Below are positions 9,891 through 19,800 of a DNA stretch of 38,520 nt, in pieces. A program made the position numbers and the translations under genes. Every line of letters starts with the position of its first letter. Position 1 is the first letter of the stretch. A model generated the notes under the pieces. That model was given only the letters and a program-made list of their open reading frames with translations. It did no database searches and was not told the origin of the DNA. The stretch is from Perkinsus chesapeaki (Eukaryota > Perkinsozoa > Perkinsida > Perkinsidae), in contig JAAPAO010000332.1 in the NCBI GenBank assembly GCA_013115145.1, positions 1 to 38,520 on the forward strand. Reading direction: 5' to 3'.

Positions 9891-11085
9891 TCAACCAACA
9901 TCACCGGATAACGGTATGGTTATACATGAGCTGCTACTAGCACCGGAATGTCTCGCAGAATCAAGCTCTGTCCAGCGTGGACTCAAGCTAGGACTCCTCT
10001 TTGCTGGGCTCTGATTGAGTGGCTCCTCCACTCCTACGAAGCCTGGAGTTTCTCGCTTCATTGACGGGTTAAGTATAGGAGGATTCTGCATCCACTCTTC
10101 AACATGGTAGTTAGCCCGAGCACCACGATCCTTCGCTGCGACAGCTTCAGGCGAGAATCGCCTGCGATTCCACCTTTCGCTCGATGGCCGTGGTTTCGAT
10201 TCCCCCTCATGTTGCTTCTCCAATACACTCCCCTCCCTATGTGGCGTGCCCACGCCGCCAACAGCCATATTGGTGAGCCGAATTTCAGATTCGTTCTGAG
10301 CCTCACGGGCACGATGAATAATGCCATTGGCCCAACGCCGTGCTTCTGACTTGGCCGCACTAACTAGTCGACCCAGTTCGATCTTCTCTGCTTTAGCTGT
10401 TGCAAGGGACTTCTTCAGTAACCTACTTATATGCACCCAGGACTCCTGCAGCAACATCACCACCTTACCGGATATCCTGACGGTCTCTGCTCAGCTCAGC
10501 CATGAGAGCTCCGCGCCGGCCAACGATCTCGCCCACTTGCCGCTCCAAATCTTCGCATTCCTCCATCGCTCGGTGTTTTCGAACCAACAACTTCCCTCTG
10601 CGGTCAAGGATCTTCTCAAGTTCATCACGAACATGTTGAATACTCTTTTTCAATGCCGATGCTCTGCTACGCTCCGCCTTTATATTCTGCTCGAGTTGCA
10701 TGCAAGCAACCTTCCACTCATCTAGCTTGTCCTGTAACTTCTGCCGTTCCGTCTTTGCCCGGACAGCGCTCTCTAACTCTTCTCGACCAGGTGATTCCGG
10801 ACACGCTGTCTCTCTTGCCTTCTCTTTACCCGACTGCTTCTGTCGCACACCATCCCAGTCCGGTTCAGATCTTACTCCCCCTCTTCGGCTTTGTTTCTTT
10901 TCGAGAACGTGGTCGATCGCTTGCCCAACCGGCATGGCCACAGCGGGCTCTTCGGAAGCCACCTGTGGCTTAGATGAAATGCCTCCTTCCAGAGCCTCAG
11001 CAATGCTTCTGTTATAGAGGTCCAATGCGTGGAAGAATGCTCTGGCGCGCTCATCGGGCTTTTCAGGGTATACAGTAGAAGCCAT
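9891..11085 (-). CDS. Coiled-coil protein of unknown function
   Basis: Not recognised. Two exons (11085-10469, 10422-9891) joined by a 46-nt GT-AG intron give 382 aa. Residues about 100-260 are charged and heptad-rich (for example LEKILDRRGKLLVRKHRAMEE), predicting a long coiled coil continuing across the splice junction. The C-terminal third is basic and Ser/Pro-rich with likely disorder. No catalytic motif, membrane segment or targeting signal is visible. A closer AG acceptor would leave a 23-nt intron; the 46-nt choice keeps frame and fits the other introns. It lies between two CHFR-like genes, 80 bp upstream of the first CHFR-like start codon on the same strand. Cytoskeletal or centrosomal roles are possible but unsupported. 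Confidence 0.75.
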
Positions 11086-11360
11086 GAGTCAAAGAAGTCA
11101 AAGAAGACAATCGTTCGTGACAAGCCAGCGTTGCAACGAAACACATACCTTGAGATTAAGTAGGAACTAGTAACCCTCCTACAGAGGATCTTTGCATGCC
11201 ATCACATATTTGCCGACTAAAAGCACGCATAGGAAATCTTTCGGGTCTGTATGGCCTCCTTTGAAGTATACTTGATTGGCATATTAGGCGGAATAGCTAT
11301 TCACTGGGTCAGGTTAATGGCCTAATTGCTGTAAGCGAGCTCTTCTGAGGCTCATCGACT

Positions 11361-12600
11361 TCATATCATACCTGCGACTCCGATAACGCTTGTAACACCG
11401 GCTGAGGTTTCACTGTACTTTGTTAGTCCAAGGCTATCTCGCTTGTTCGCACTTGTCCGGTCTTTGTCGGTACGATAGTCTATCAAAATCACCAAAGCTA
11501 GCTGAGCGAGATTTCCATACTCAGATTGACGCCCACCTCTAATTTTTCCTTCGCGGATCAGATCTTCGATCAAATTCCCCACAGTCCGGTTCAACTGAGC
11601 GTCGCCAATAGCCAGGCGGCACAAGGGACATGTGCCATGCTTTTCAAGCCATACGCTCAAACAGGAAGAACAGAAGGTGTGCATGCAGGGCGTAACGCTA
11701 ACTGGCTTGTACATAACTTCCTGAAACCGCTACCCGTAGATGGCGGAGTTTGGCTTTCTTACATGGCATATGGCGCACTCGAGCTCTCGATAGCAGTCGT
11801 TATCCGATCTTCCCGAGAACTCAAGCCTGGCTCTCTTATGCAGGGGAGGTGTGTCGGCTTCCTCAGAAACTCCTTGATTTTGATCACAACGCAGGAGACT
11901 CGTCGAAGGACTGCTCAACCCTTGGTTGTTGTCCACAGTATTATCACTGGATGCGCTGCCGAAGATGGCTTGAAAACCCAATAGATACTTTGGACCAACT
12001 GTCGACAGTGAGGTATCGGGTATTAGCGCTACTGGGTCTAACCTGGTCTCCCTAGTATAATAAGATAACCAGGCATGAGACGGACTGCCTCATCCTTATG
12101 TACAGGGCGGCTAGTTTCGATAGTATCACCAATGTAGGGCCTATCTTTACACTCCCTAGCTCTGTTTATGAATACCCAGGAGTCGCCTACAGAAGGAGTC
12201 GGCAGAACAGAGCCCCCTATCACAGGGAACATGGCGCAGTTACCGGGTTCATCAGCTGAGGACTCCTTTCTTAGTTCGAAGTGAATGCGAAGCTTTGTTC
12301 TCAGACGGACCTACAAGGCTTCCATGGAATCATGACTCCAACAAGGCTCAACCCTGACAACTAAAGCACCTTCTGTTGGTCTCGGATTAGCTGCCACCCT
12401 AATGTAGGTGAAGTCCCTTATTTGGATATCAGGAAAGTGTCCAAGCAGGAGGATTTGAGCATAACCAGTTTGGGTATAGCTGACATCTCAGAACAAAGGG
12501 TTAAGTGATGAAGAAACTGAGATACTCCTCATGCTGGATTTGCGTTCGACATTGAAATCTGCTCGACCAAGCATATTTCGGTGGGCTCCAGTGGCGCCAT
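11361..12600 (-). CDS. CHFR-like paralogue 2 (FHA-RING, C-terminally short)
   Basis: Second FHA-RING gene. Model: 12600-12551 (tentative), 12479-12362, 12310-12043, 11998-11763, 11720-11537, 11479-11361; 324 aa in frame. The FHA part shows LLLGHFPDIQI, a KLRIHFEL strand and a closing LMPGYLIILG strand. The Arg of the usual LGR is His, so phosphopeptide binding is doubtful. RING: LECAICH, then TPCMHTFCSSCL and CPLC. The RING exon is 184 nt with phases 0/1, exactly as in the first CHFR-like gene, and the following exon keeps the DYRTDKD-type helix. After it the frame ends within 40 residues and no Cys-rich or PBZ region follows down to the coiled-coil gene. The first exon and the 71-nt first intron are least certain. 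Probably a functional short ligase or a gene in decay. Confidence 0.75.
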
Positions 12601-12655
12601 TAACACACTAAGTTATGCTTCAACCGTGCGCTTGCGTCTGCAAGAGCGGGGATAT

Positions 12656-12769
12656 ATTTGTGACTGTCACAAATGATGTCGCAATGTGACATCTGTGATC
12701 AAAATGTTTATTTGCAGTGAGTATCCGGTGGATACTTCCTACTAATAAAGTCAGTGGTTACTATCCACT
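12656..12769. repeat. Hairpin cluster upstream of the aspartic protease
   Basis: Four inverted repeats lie in 114 bp between divergent genes. 12656-12674 has 9-bp arms and a 1-nt loop. 12675-12693 has 6-bp arms and abuts it. 12720-12736 has 7-bp arms and a 3-nt loop. 12753-12769 has 5-bp arms and a 7-nt loop. The last ends 65 bp before the protease ATG, so all lie in the region shared by the two promoters. They could be dimeric binding sites or RNA hairpins of a 5' leader. Confidence 0.7.
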
Positions 12770-12834
12770 AGCGTGTACTGTTGCACTGCATCACAGGAAC
12801 TGACGAACTTTCCAAGGAACCTTTTCGGAATCCC

Positions 12835-13965
12835 ATGACCATCTTCCCGCTATCTGCGGCTTTACTATGTTACATGCCATATATCATCCTGCCTATACAT
12901 TTGTGCTCAGCTTCTCTCCCGCCGGGGGCTGTCGACTTTCCCATAGAGCTAATTGAAGACAGTGCTTGGGTTGAGTTGGTGCTCGATGGCCAGACCGTCA
13001 GAGTCCTCCCCGATACCGGTGGTAAGAAGACGTACGTTCTCTATGAAAGTGCATTCGGATCACAGAGATGTCATACTTTCACAGCTGGTTGTTATTCTTG
13101 TCCTGGTGATTCTTGTGTAGAGAGCAGTAAAGAAAACGAGACTGCTCGTTTTGCAGACGGAGCCACTGTTACGTACTTCCGCCATAACGCGAATCTTGGT
13201 GTTAAGCTCCCCAACGGAACGGAGGTCCATGTTCTGAACTATCGTCTTGGTGTTGTCAAGCAGTATTCCCCGGAAGACATTCCTCCTTATCCGACCTTGT
13301 CACTGAAGAAGGAACCGGAATTCTCGCGTGCTCCCTACTCCTTCATTCACCAGGTAGTTAGAGGCTTGGATGGGGCTGTGAGGAGATTGACATTCTCGAT
13401 AACCTATCCGAGGAGATCTACTGAGGTTGGGCATCTGACTGCAGGTGGAGATCCTGATCCGACTTGGCATGCACCGTTTGTCACGCTTCATCAGAGGGAT
13501 GATCAAGGCTGGATCCTGAATATTGACGAAGCTGGCTATCGTTCAGGGACGGAGTCTGAAGCCCTTCACATCAAGAAGGCTCGGGTTCTCTTTGATTCAG
13601 GCTCTAACGTTATTGTTGGGCCCGTCAAGGAAGTCAACAAGCTGGTGGAGCATATAGGCAAGTTTGTTCATTTTAAAGAACATATGATATTGGATTGCTC
13701 GGACATCAGCAAGCTGCCAGAGATCTGGTTCGACATAATGGCCGATGATGAGGAAGGCCTGACTACAAGGTTATTCATTGACTGGAAGGACTATGCTTAT
13801 CCTTTAGATCATCGCCCAGGCAACTGTACAATTGATATCGCTGGGATTGATGTTCGCCCAGCGGCCCCTTATCGTTGGATACTTGGTGGCCCGTTATTCA
13901 AAGCTTATTTTGTACAATTCACCTATGATATCGGCTCTATTGGTTTCGCTAAGAAGACAATCTAG
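12835..13965 (+). CDS. Secreted pepsin-like aspartic protease (A1 family)
   Basis: 376 aa, single exon on the strand opposite to its neighbours. It starts with a hydrophobic signal peptide (about residues 1-27) ending near LCSASLP. Two half-sites of an A1 bilobal protease are visible: VLPDTGGKKTYV and VLFDSGSNVIVGP. The C-terminal signature WILGGPLFKAYFVQFTY and the closing IGFA match the family's last strand. The first catalytic motif is D-T-G-G where Ser or Thr normally follows D-T-G; this may reduce activity or mark a lineage variant. The start is the first true ATG; an open stretch upstream to 12781 would need a TTG start. Secretion to vacuole, surface or medium is inferred. Lack of introns contrasts with flanking genes. 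Confidence 0.9.
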   Translation: MTIFPLSAALLCYMPYIILPIHLCSASLPPGAVDFPIELIEDSAWVELVLDGQTVRVLPDTGGKKTYVLYESAFGSQRCHTFTAGCYSCPGDSCVESSKENETARFADGATVTYFRHNANLGVKLPNGTEVHVLNYRLGVVKQYSPEDIPPYPTLSLKKEPEFSRAPYSFIHQVVRGLDGAVRRLTFSITYPRRSTEVGHLTAGGDPDPTWHAPFVTLHQRDDQGWILNIDEAGYRSGTESEALHIKKARVLFDSGSNVIVGPVKEVNKLVEHIGKFVHFKEHMILDCSDISKLPEIWFDIMADDEEGLTTRLFIDWKDYAYPLDHRPGNCTIDIAGIDVRPAAPYRWILGGPLFKAYFVQFTYDIGSIGFAKKTI

Positions 13966-14745
13966 CAACTCTCCCCATTTTTGCTCAATAATTCTCGGTC
14001 AATCTCTTGAAATGAGTTCGTTCAGCCTCACTACGGGAAAATGTTGAGTTACGAGTATCACAACCTCCATCGGGAGGACATCCACCTCGCCCATCACTTT
14101 TTGCGATCAGTAGTGATTGGCGAGTCATCGACCGCAGGTCAAGCAATCATAGACGGGCTGCTCCAGTTACCAGATTCCCCTCTTTCTTGCCCCAACAGCA
14201 CTATCATGTGTTATATCGCTAGAGAGTGTCCAAGGAACCATTAACTTGGAGCAGAATATGAGCACACAAACTCTTCTTACGGAGTGTTCCTAGTAAGATG
14301 ATGGAAGTGACGGTCTCTTGAACGTCAGGAAATATGTTCCTAGTAAGATGATGGAAGTGACGCCCTCTTGAACGTCAGGAAATGTGTCCACGCAGGATGG
14401 ATTGCCTTCACCAACTTACGGGTAGTTAACATTTCACAGCGGATAATAGATAGACGAACAAACTTAGCAACGACGACCTGAATAAATATGATATATTCTA
14501 CTATATATGCCGTTGGATGTTGCCTCCACACCCCAGCTCAACTTAATACATTATTGAGAAACCATTCAATATAAATTAAACTTTGCCGGGCTGCTGCCAT
14601 CACTGTAATTTTGCATGTAACTCCTTGTAGGCGAGTCCGGCATCAGTTGGTCAAGCAAACAGCGGAGATGGAGGTCAGGACTACAAACAGCGATAACATG
14701 CAGTTGTATTGGAACGCCCGAACATTGTTCTGCGGACTAACCTAC
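13966..14745. other. Intergenic region with a tandem repeat
   Basis: About 780 bp between the convergent protease and third CHFR-like genes. No convincing gene is seen; open frames at 14041-14244 and 14340-14531 lack domains. The one structured element is the 50-bp tandem duplication at 14286-14385. Bases near the right end may be degenerate C-terminal exons of the CHFR-like gene. Confidence 0.45.
14286..14385. repeat. Two-copy 50-bp tandem repeat
   Basis: Units 14286-14335 and 14336-14385 match at 47 of 50 positions. Each contains an internal TGACG...CGTCA inverted repeat with a 10-nt spacer. The repeat lies in the tail-to-tail gap after the protease gene, about 320 bp past its stop. Confidence 0.9.
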
Positions 14746-16510
14746 CCGGTAGGCGGCTCTCAGTAAATAGCATGTAGTAGTTAATGCAAGCCTCGAGATT
14801 ACACCCTGAACAAGCGACGAAGTTGACGTAGACTGGGTGGGGAGTATCGACTCACTTCTCGGGGACCAAGGGTCGACATGGCCTCCTCTCATTGGCCACG
14901 AATTCTATTGATATCGTAACTACGCAGATGCTGATAAGCAACACTGAACACCAGGTACTGCTCACCGATGTGTTTTTAAAGTGTCAGCAGCATCAGCATC
15001 CTTCTTCTCTTCCTCCGATCTCGGATCTGAAGAGAGGCAAACTTATAACAACGACTTACTTCGCGGAAATGAAAAAGTGCAAAACTTTTTAAGAAATGAA
15101 ATCGTACACAACGAAGATGACACTCAGGTAGAGATGATACCTGTTATTTTCTTTTTCGCGTAGAGGGTGTTGATGAGGCTACCAAGGCTTAGATTCGGCC
15201 GAACGCTGATGACAGGTGCCCGACACTGAGGGCAGTCTGCGTGGTTCTTAAGCCAGCGACTCATGCAAGAAGAACAATATGGATGAAGGCAGTCCCAGAG
15301 GCTTATGGGGTTATACATGTATAACTGAAAATAATAGTACCACTGGAAAGCTACAACCTGTTGTCATATTGCAGACCCACCTGGCATATAGCACATTGTA
15401 GATCTTCGTACGTGGTTTCCTCATCATCATCTTCGTCGTCGACACCTTCGAAAGATTGATGTTTGGCAGCAGGGGGGCTGTCGTCATCATCATCATCCAA
15501 ATCGACCAAGTCAACAACATCTCCTTTAGCCAGCAGTCTTCTCCTCTTTGCTTCAACTTCACCATTCTCGAATGCAGCCATTATTGCCTGTAACCATTCC
15601 GGGTCCACACCAGCAGGAGCTGTAGCTCCTCCAAGGCCAGTCGACCTAGATGGAGGAGCTGTGCTCGGCTCGGACCCTCCAGGACTGTTAGCAGGAACGG
15701 CTGTGATCGTAGAGGATGGAGCAGCTGAAGGCCCTGTCGCTGTCAGCCCAGCTGTTGGATTGCTGCTTCCAGATGGCACACTTGCATCCGGATGAGCCTG
15801 GTCGGTGTGGAGTATCTGAGGATGCTCATACGGTTGAGACGCCTACTCTACTCTGCCGGAAAGAACTCCCAGACAGTACAAGGACAAAAGATAGGAACGA
15901 CGTGAACGCGTCATCGTCCTTGAGGCTACCCGGCATCCTTCAGAACGTGTTGTCGGTGCATCTTCAAATACAAACCGGAAACCGCAATCCGCATATTCAG
16001 CAGCACCTAACAGTGCCCATATATTGCTAGACATCATACAGCCTACCATGGAGGCCTCTGAAGAAAATGGTTGCGTTCGGCTCGAGCCACGTTGTATGAG
16101 ACCGGCCAAGAGTGATGGTACGTCCATCCGCGAAGACAAGGGAAGGAAAATCAGAACACTTCGCCGTCTCACTTCGGATAGCCCAACTCTCATCTGAATG
16201 CCAGCAACTGGCCCCAACCGCCCAGTGGAAGCCTCCACCTACAGTCCACTTTTTTGCCCTCCTCATCTTCGTCATTACCCGGTACCTTTTGTATCACAAA
16301 GTTGACAAGAAGATCGATAGGTAGGTTAATCTAAGCGAGCTTCCCCCCTCCGCATCATGGCAATTGCCCTACACATAGGATCTTTCTGTTCCACGGAGGA
16401 TTCTTAGACACCATAACTTTAGTAAGGCCCGTCATCGGTATACTCGGTATTAAATCCGGCTTCGTGGACTTCAACCATATCAACTTCCGTTTACCGTTCT
16501 CCTCTGCCAT
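14746..16510 (-). CDS. CHFR-like paralogue 3 (FHA-RING, decaying C-terminus)
   Basis: Third FHA-RING gene. Secure exons: 16510-16373, 16330-16243, 16193-16047, one from 16006, one ending 15381, 15324-15141, 15026-14966. FHA: TITLGRSHTTW, a FFRGLHG turn, then FRFVFEDA. An Asp-rich linker (LVDLDDDDDDSP) precedes the RING (LQCAICQ, WDCLHPYCSSCM, CPQCR). The RING exon (184 nt) and next exon (61 nt) have the same lengths and phases as in the first CHFR-like gene. An exon from 14919 then gives YDINRIRGQ, aligning to that gene's YDLGKVNRQ, and meets a stop at 14889. Beyond it, 14746-14830 still encodes a VACSGC segment like the Cys-rich domain, reachable only by skipping part of the linker; no PBZ is seen. 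A stop at 15843-15845 between the FHA and the linker needs an intron whose ends I could not fix. Confidence 0.7.
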
Positions 16511-16835
16511 CAACAACTGTATTCTAACAAAGAGACGGAGCCTACTTTTATGTGGATGGGCGGCATCAGAACCGGCTGTTGCAGAGGAAGATGGGTGTGG
16601 GTTTGCCAGGGGAATCTGAGGCCGTCTGGCCACCAGGCCCTCTCCTGGAAGCGCAGCAGCAAACATGAGACTCGCACTGAACGAAGCCACGGTGACCCCA
16701 GGACGGAGACGTGACACTGAACACAGCGATGCGAAGTGTGAGCTGAAACCGCTAGACAAGTGTGAAACAGGAGGGCAGTGGTAGTTGAGCTTGTAAGCAA
16801 TGATGATGATATTTAGCAAGTGTACGATGTTGTTA

Positions 16836-19800
16836 TTATCCGTCCATGGCCAGAAGCGCCTCCTTCTCTCTTTGCTTTGCTAACTGTTTCTTCTCCTTCT
16901 TAGACTTCTGCTGTAGTCTTTGAACTCCACTCGCTGCTAACTTAACATTACTAACACCAATAGCATCGGACGCCTCCTCAATAGGCACCAATCGAAGCAA
17001 ATCCAAAGCATGTCGTGTGATGGTGGCAGCGTTTGCCGAAGCCTCCCCATCCTCTTCATTGGAGGCCTTAGACGCGGCTGCTCTGGCTGACCGTAGCTCG
17101 CCTTCTAATTGACCCTGCAGGAGCTTTATTCCCAGCTGAGCTGCCTTGCCACGTTTCATCTGCCCTGGTGTAAACTTAACCTTTATTGGTATCTACCATC
17201 ACACATGATCTCCAACATTATAATAATCTTTCCTACATGAGTCATTGCTTGGTAGGGCGCACATACCATAATAGCACCGAGCACTTCATCTTCCTTCCAA
17301 TCAGGCCAAGCCTGTAGCCTATCCAGGGTGTGAGCAATGCCTCCTCCACTAGTAACCTTCTCCTCTTCATCTTCATCGTCACTATCCACTTCACCTTCCT
17401 CTTGCTGCTGCTCCTCCTCGCCCTTTCCAGCATTTGGACAGGCACTTGCGAGATGCCCCTCCTCACCACATTTGAAACAGATGTTCTTGCCCGTGGTGAT
17501 CTCGTTACTCTTGTCAACACTTTCATCCTCCTGAAACATGCACCGGTTTGTTAAATAGTAAATGGATTCCTTTTTCGGGGAGGCGCTTGACCGACAGCAA
17601 TGGAGAAAGTATGCTCGTTATAATGTACTATAATTCTCAATATATCATTCACTGTCACGAGAGGTGCCAAATCATTTCTTCGACTTGTTAGTTTCGCGTA
17701 TTGCGAGCCTTCCAATCCTCTCCCAGACGAGCAGTCAAGATTTTCGAACCAACTAACCTTGGTCTCCAAGCCTTCCTCTTCCTTCTTTTCATCTTCTTTC
17801 TTTTCCAGCAGCTTAACCTCCTTGCTCCCCATCAACTTCATTCTGATCTCCCTCTCCTCTTCATCTTGATCCCCATACTTCTCCTTTATCTTTGCCAACT
17901 TCTTCCGCTGGTGTCTAGTCAACGGCTTCGTCTTCTCTCCTTTCTCCTGTGGTGTCGCTCTCGCCTCGTCACCAGCCTCCTCCTCCTCAGATCCTGACAA
18001 CCAGTCACTGTCGGTTGCACCAATCTGCCTGCCTACCCTCCTTTCCCGTCGCACCCTTCTTCGCCTGCTTTCGTTGCTGCCGGCTCATCGCCCCCTTATT
18101 GCCCGCCTGACCTCCTTCTCTCTTGCCATTCTTCTTGTCAGAGTTTTGCTCATCATTTCCCTTCGGATTGAAATCGAAGTTTTCAACCACACCAGGGCCC
18201 TCGTCGTCTTCTTCATTTCTACTCTCAACAGGCTTCTCTTTCTCCCTCTCTTCCTCCATCTGTTTCTCCCTTTGAAGCCTCTGTGCACGATACCTGTAAC
18301 CATCCATCAGCAGCAGCAGGGTTCCCATGTAGAGCTTACTTCTCAGCACTGTCGTCCGTGACCGTCCACATAACCCCTAAGCCCATCTCCAATCGCCCAC
18401 TCGGCGGTAAAAAGTTCTTCTTGCCTCGAATCATAAAGCTACCGGTCGAAAGGAACTCTCCTGTGGGCGCTGTTTTAGAGACCTGTTTGGCCCACACCCA
18501 CCAGGCTGATGTTACTATCTTGTTGTCCCAAGCACGTGACCTACAACAACTTCTGATAGAAAAACCGCAAACTGAGCCAGCCTACCTGCACAATGAGTAC
18601 TGACCTGCCTCAGCAAGAGTTCTCTGCGGAGGTTCGATTCCCCCCTTCGGCATTTTAATAATGACTGTTGCTGCACCAGCTAGATCCGCGTGCACGTATA
18701 TATCAGTCGGTGCCAGATATCTTCGCCACAGCAGTTCATTCTGTTGAGCGTCCCTACCTAAATCAGGCTTAGCCTCAATAACACAGCCATTTCCTTACCA
18801 GCCAGAACTAAGAGACGATCGCTTGATATAAACCAGAAGAACTTCTGGAACCAAAACTTCTTCCGTCTTTTGGCCAACAGCTGCTTCTCTGCACCACCCA
18901 ATGTAGCAGCGCCCTCATTCCCCGCCGTCTTTCCTATATAAGTAACCTCAGCATTAAGAAGGCAACCGCGACTGTGCACCTTTGAGCCTCTTCTCCGCGA
19001 TCTTAACCGCCTTGGCCATCTGATCCTCTGTCTTGCTCATCTTCTCCTTCATAGCCTTTCTTTCTTCATGTAACAGTGCCACATTACTCTGAAATACCCA
19101 CGCAATATCATTTACTCACCGATCTGCCGAGCCCACCTGAGCCGACTGGGACAGATCCAGCCAAACTTCCACTGTAGTATCTTCATCTTCGTTCTCCACG
19201 GCACCTACTTTACCTACTTCTCCTACCACCCCCACATCCCCCCATACCTGGTTTCTCCAGAACTATAGATATTCTATTATTATTGAGAGCTAACTGACGT
19301 ATGTGCGTTGCCAACGGATGCCCGGCTCTCTGTTGCTGTTTGATAGCAATCGCCAGATCATCCCAGCGCAGCTGATAGAATTACGGTCATCGGTAATCCC
19401 CACCTCCCTACCTTGGCTGCTAACAGCGCATTAACCATCTGTATGGCAGCATCAGCGATTCCCGTATTAGCTTCGAGCGCCACTGCCTTTGAGGGGAAAG
19501 TCTATATAGCAAACGTTGCGAGGCGGTGCTACCTGATCCCATAGGGACTGTTGCTCCTTCTCGAGCTCCCCCATTCTCCTGCTTTGATCAGCCTTAATAT
19601 TCTCAACCTATCAGCACCGGTACTATCCTTATCTCCGCCACAGCCACACCAACCCCCCACCTTAGACTTCATCTGAGTTTCCTTCTGCACCAGCTGGCTC
19701 TCAAGCTGTGCCCTCATCAGGCGAGTGTAGTAATCATCAACACACTCCGAAAAGGACTGGTACTCGGTAATCATTCCGTCATCCAAACCTGAGCCATATT

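Noticed and set aside
10446-10468. 23-nt intron in the coiled-coil gene
   Set aside because: Using the next acceptor gives a 46-nt intron of normal size and keeps the reading frame.
11502-11536. 35-nt intron in CHFR-like paralogue 2
   Set aside because: The 57-nt alternative (11480-11536) gives the DYRTDKD segment aligning with the other two paralogues, so it was preferred.
18628-18655. B-box-like GGTTCGATTCC with a T run, as in the three intronic tRNA-like segments
   Set aside because: It lies antisense inside a conserved NEMF exon ([15 protein letters not shown]); the coding match to the family explains the sequence, so it is treated as coincidence.
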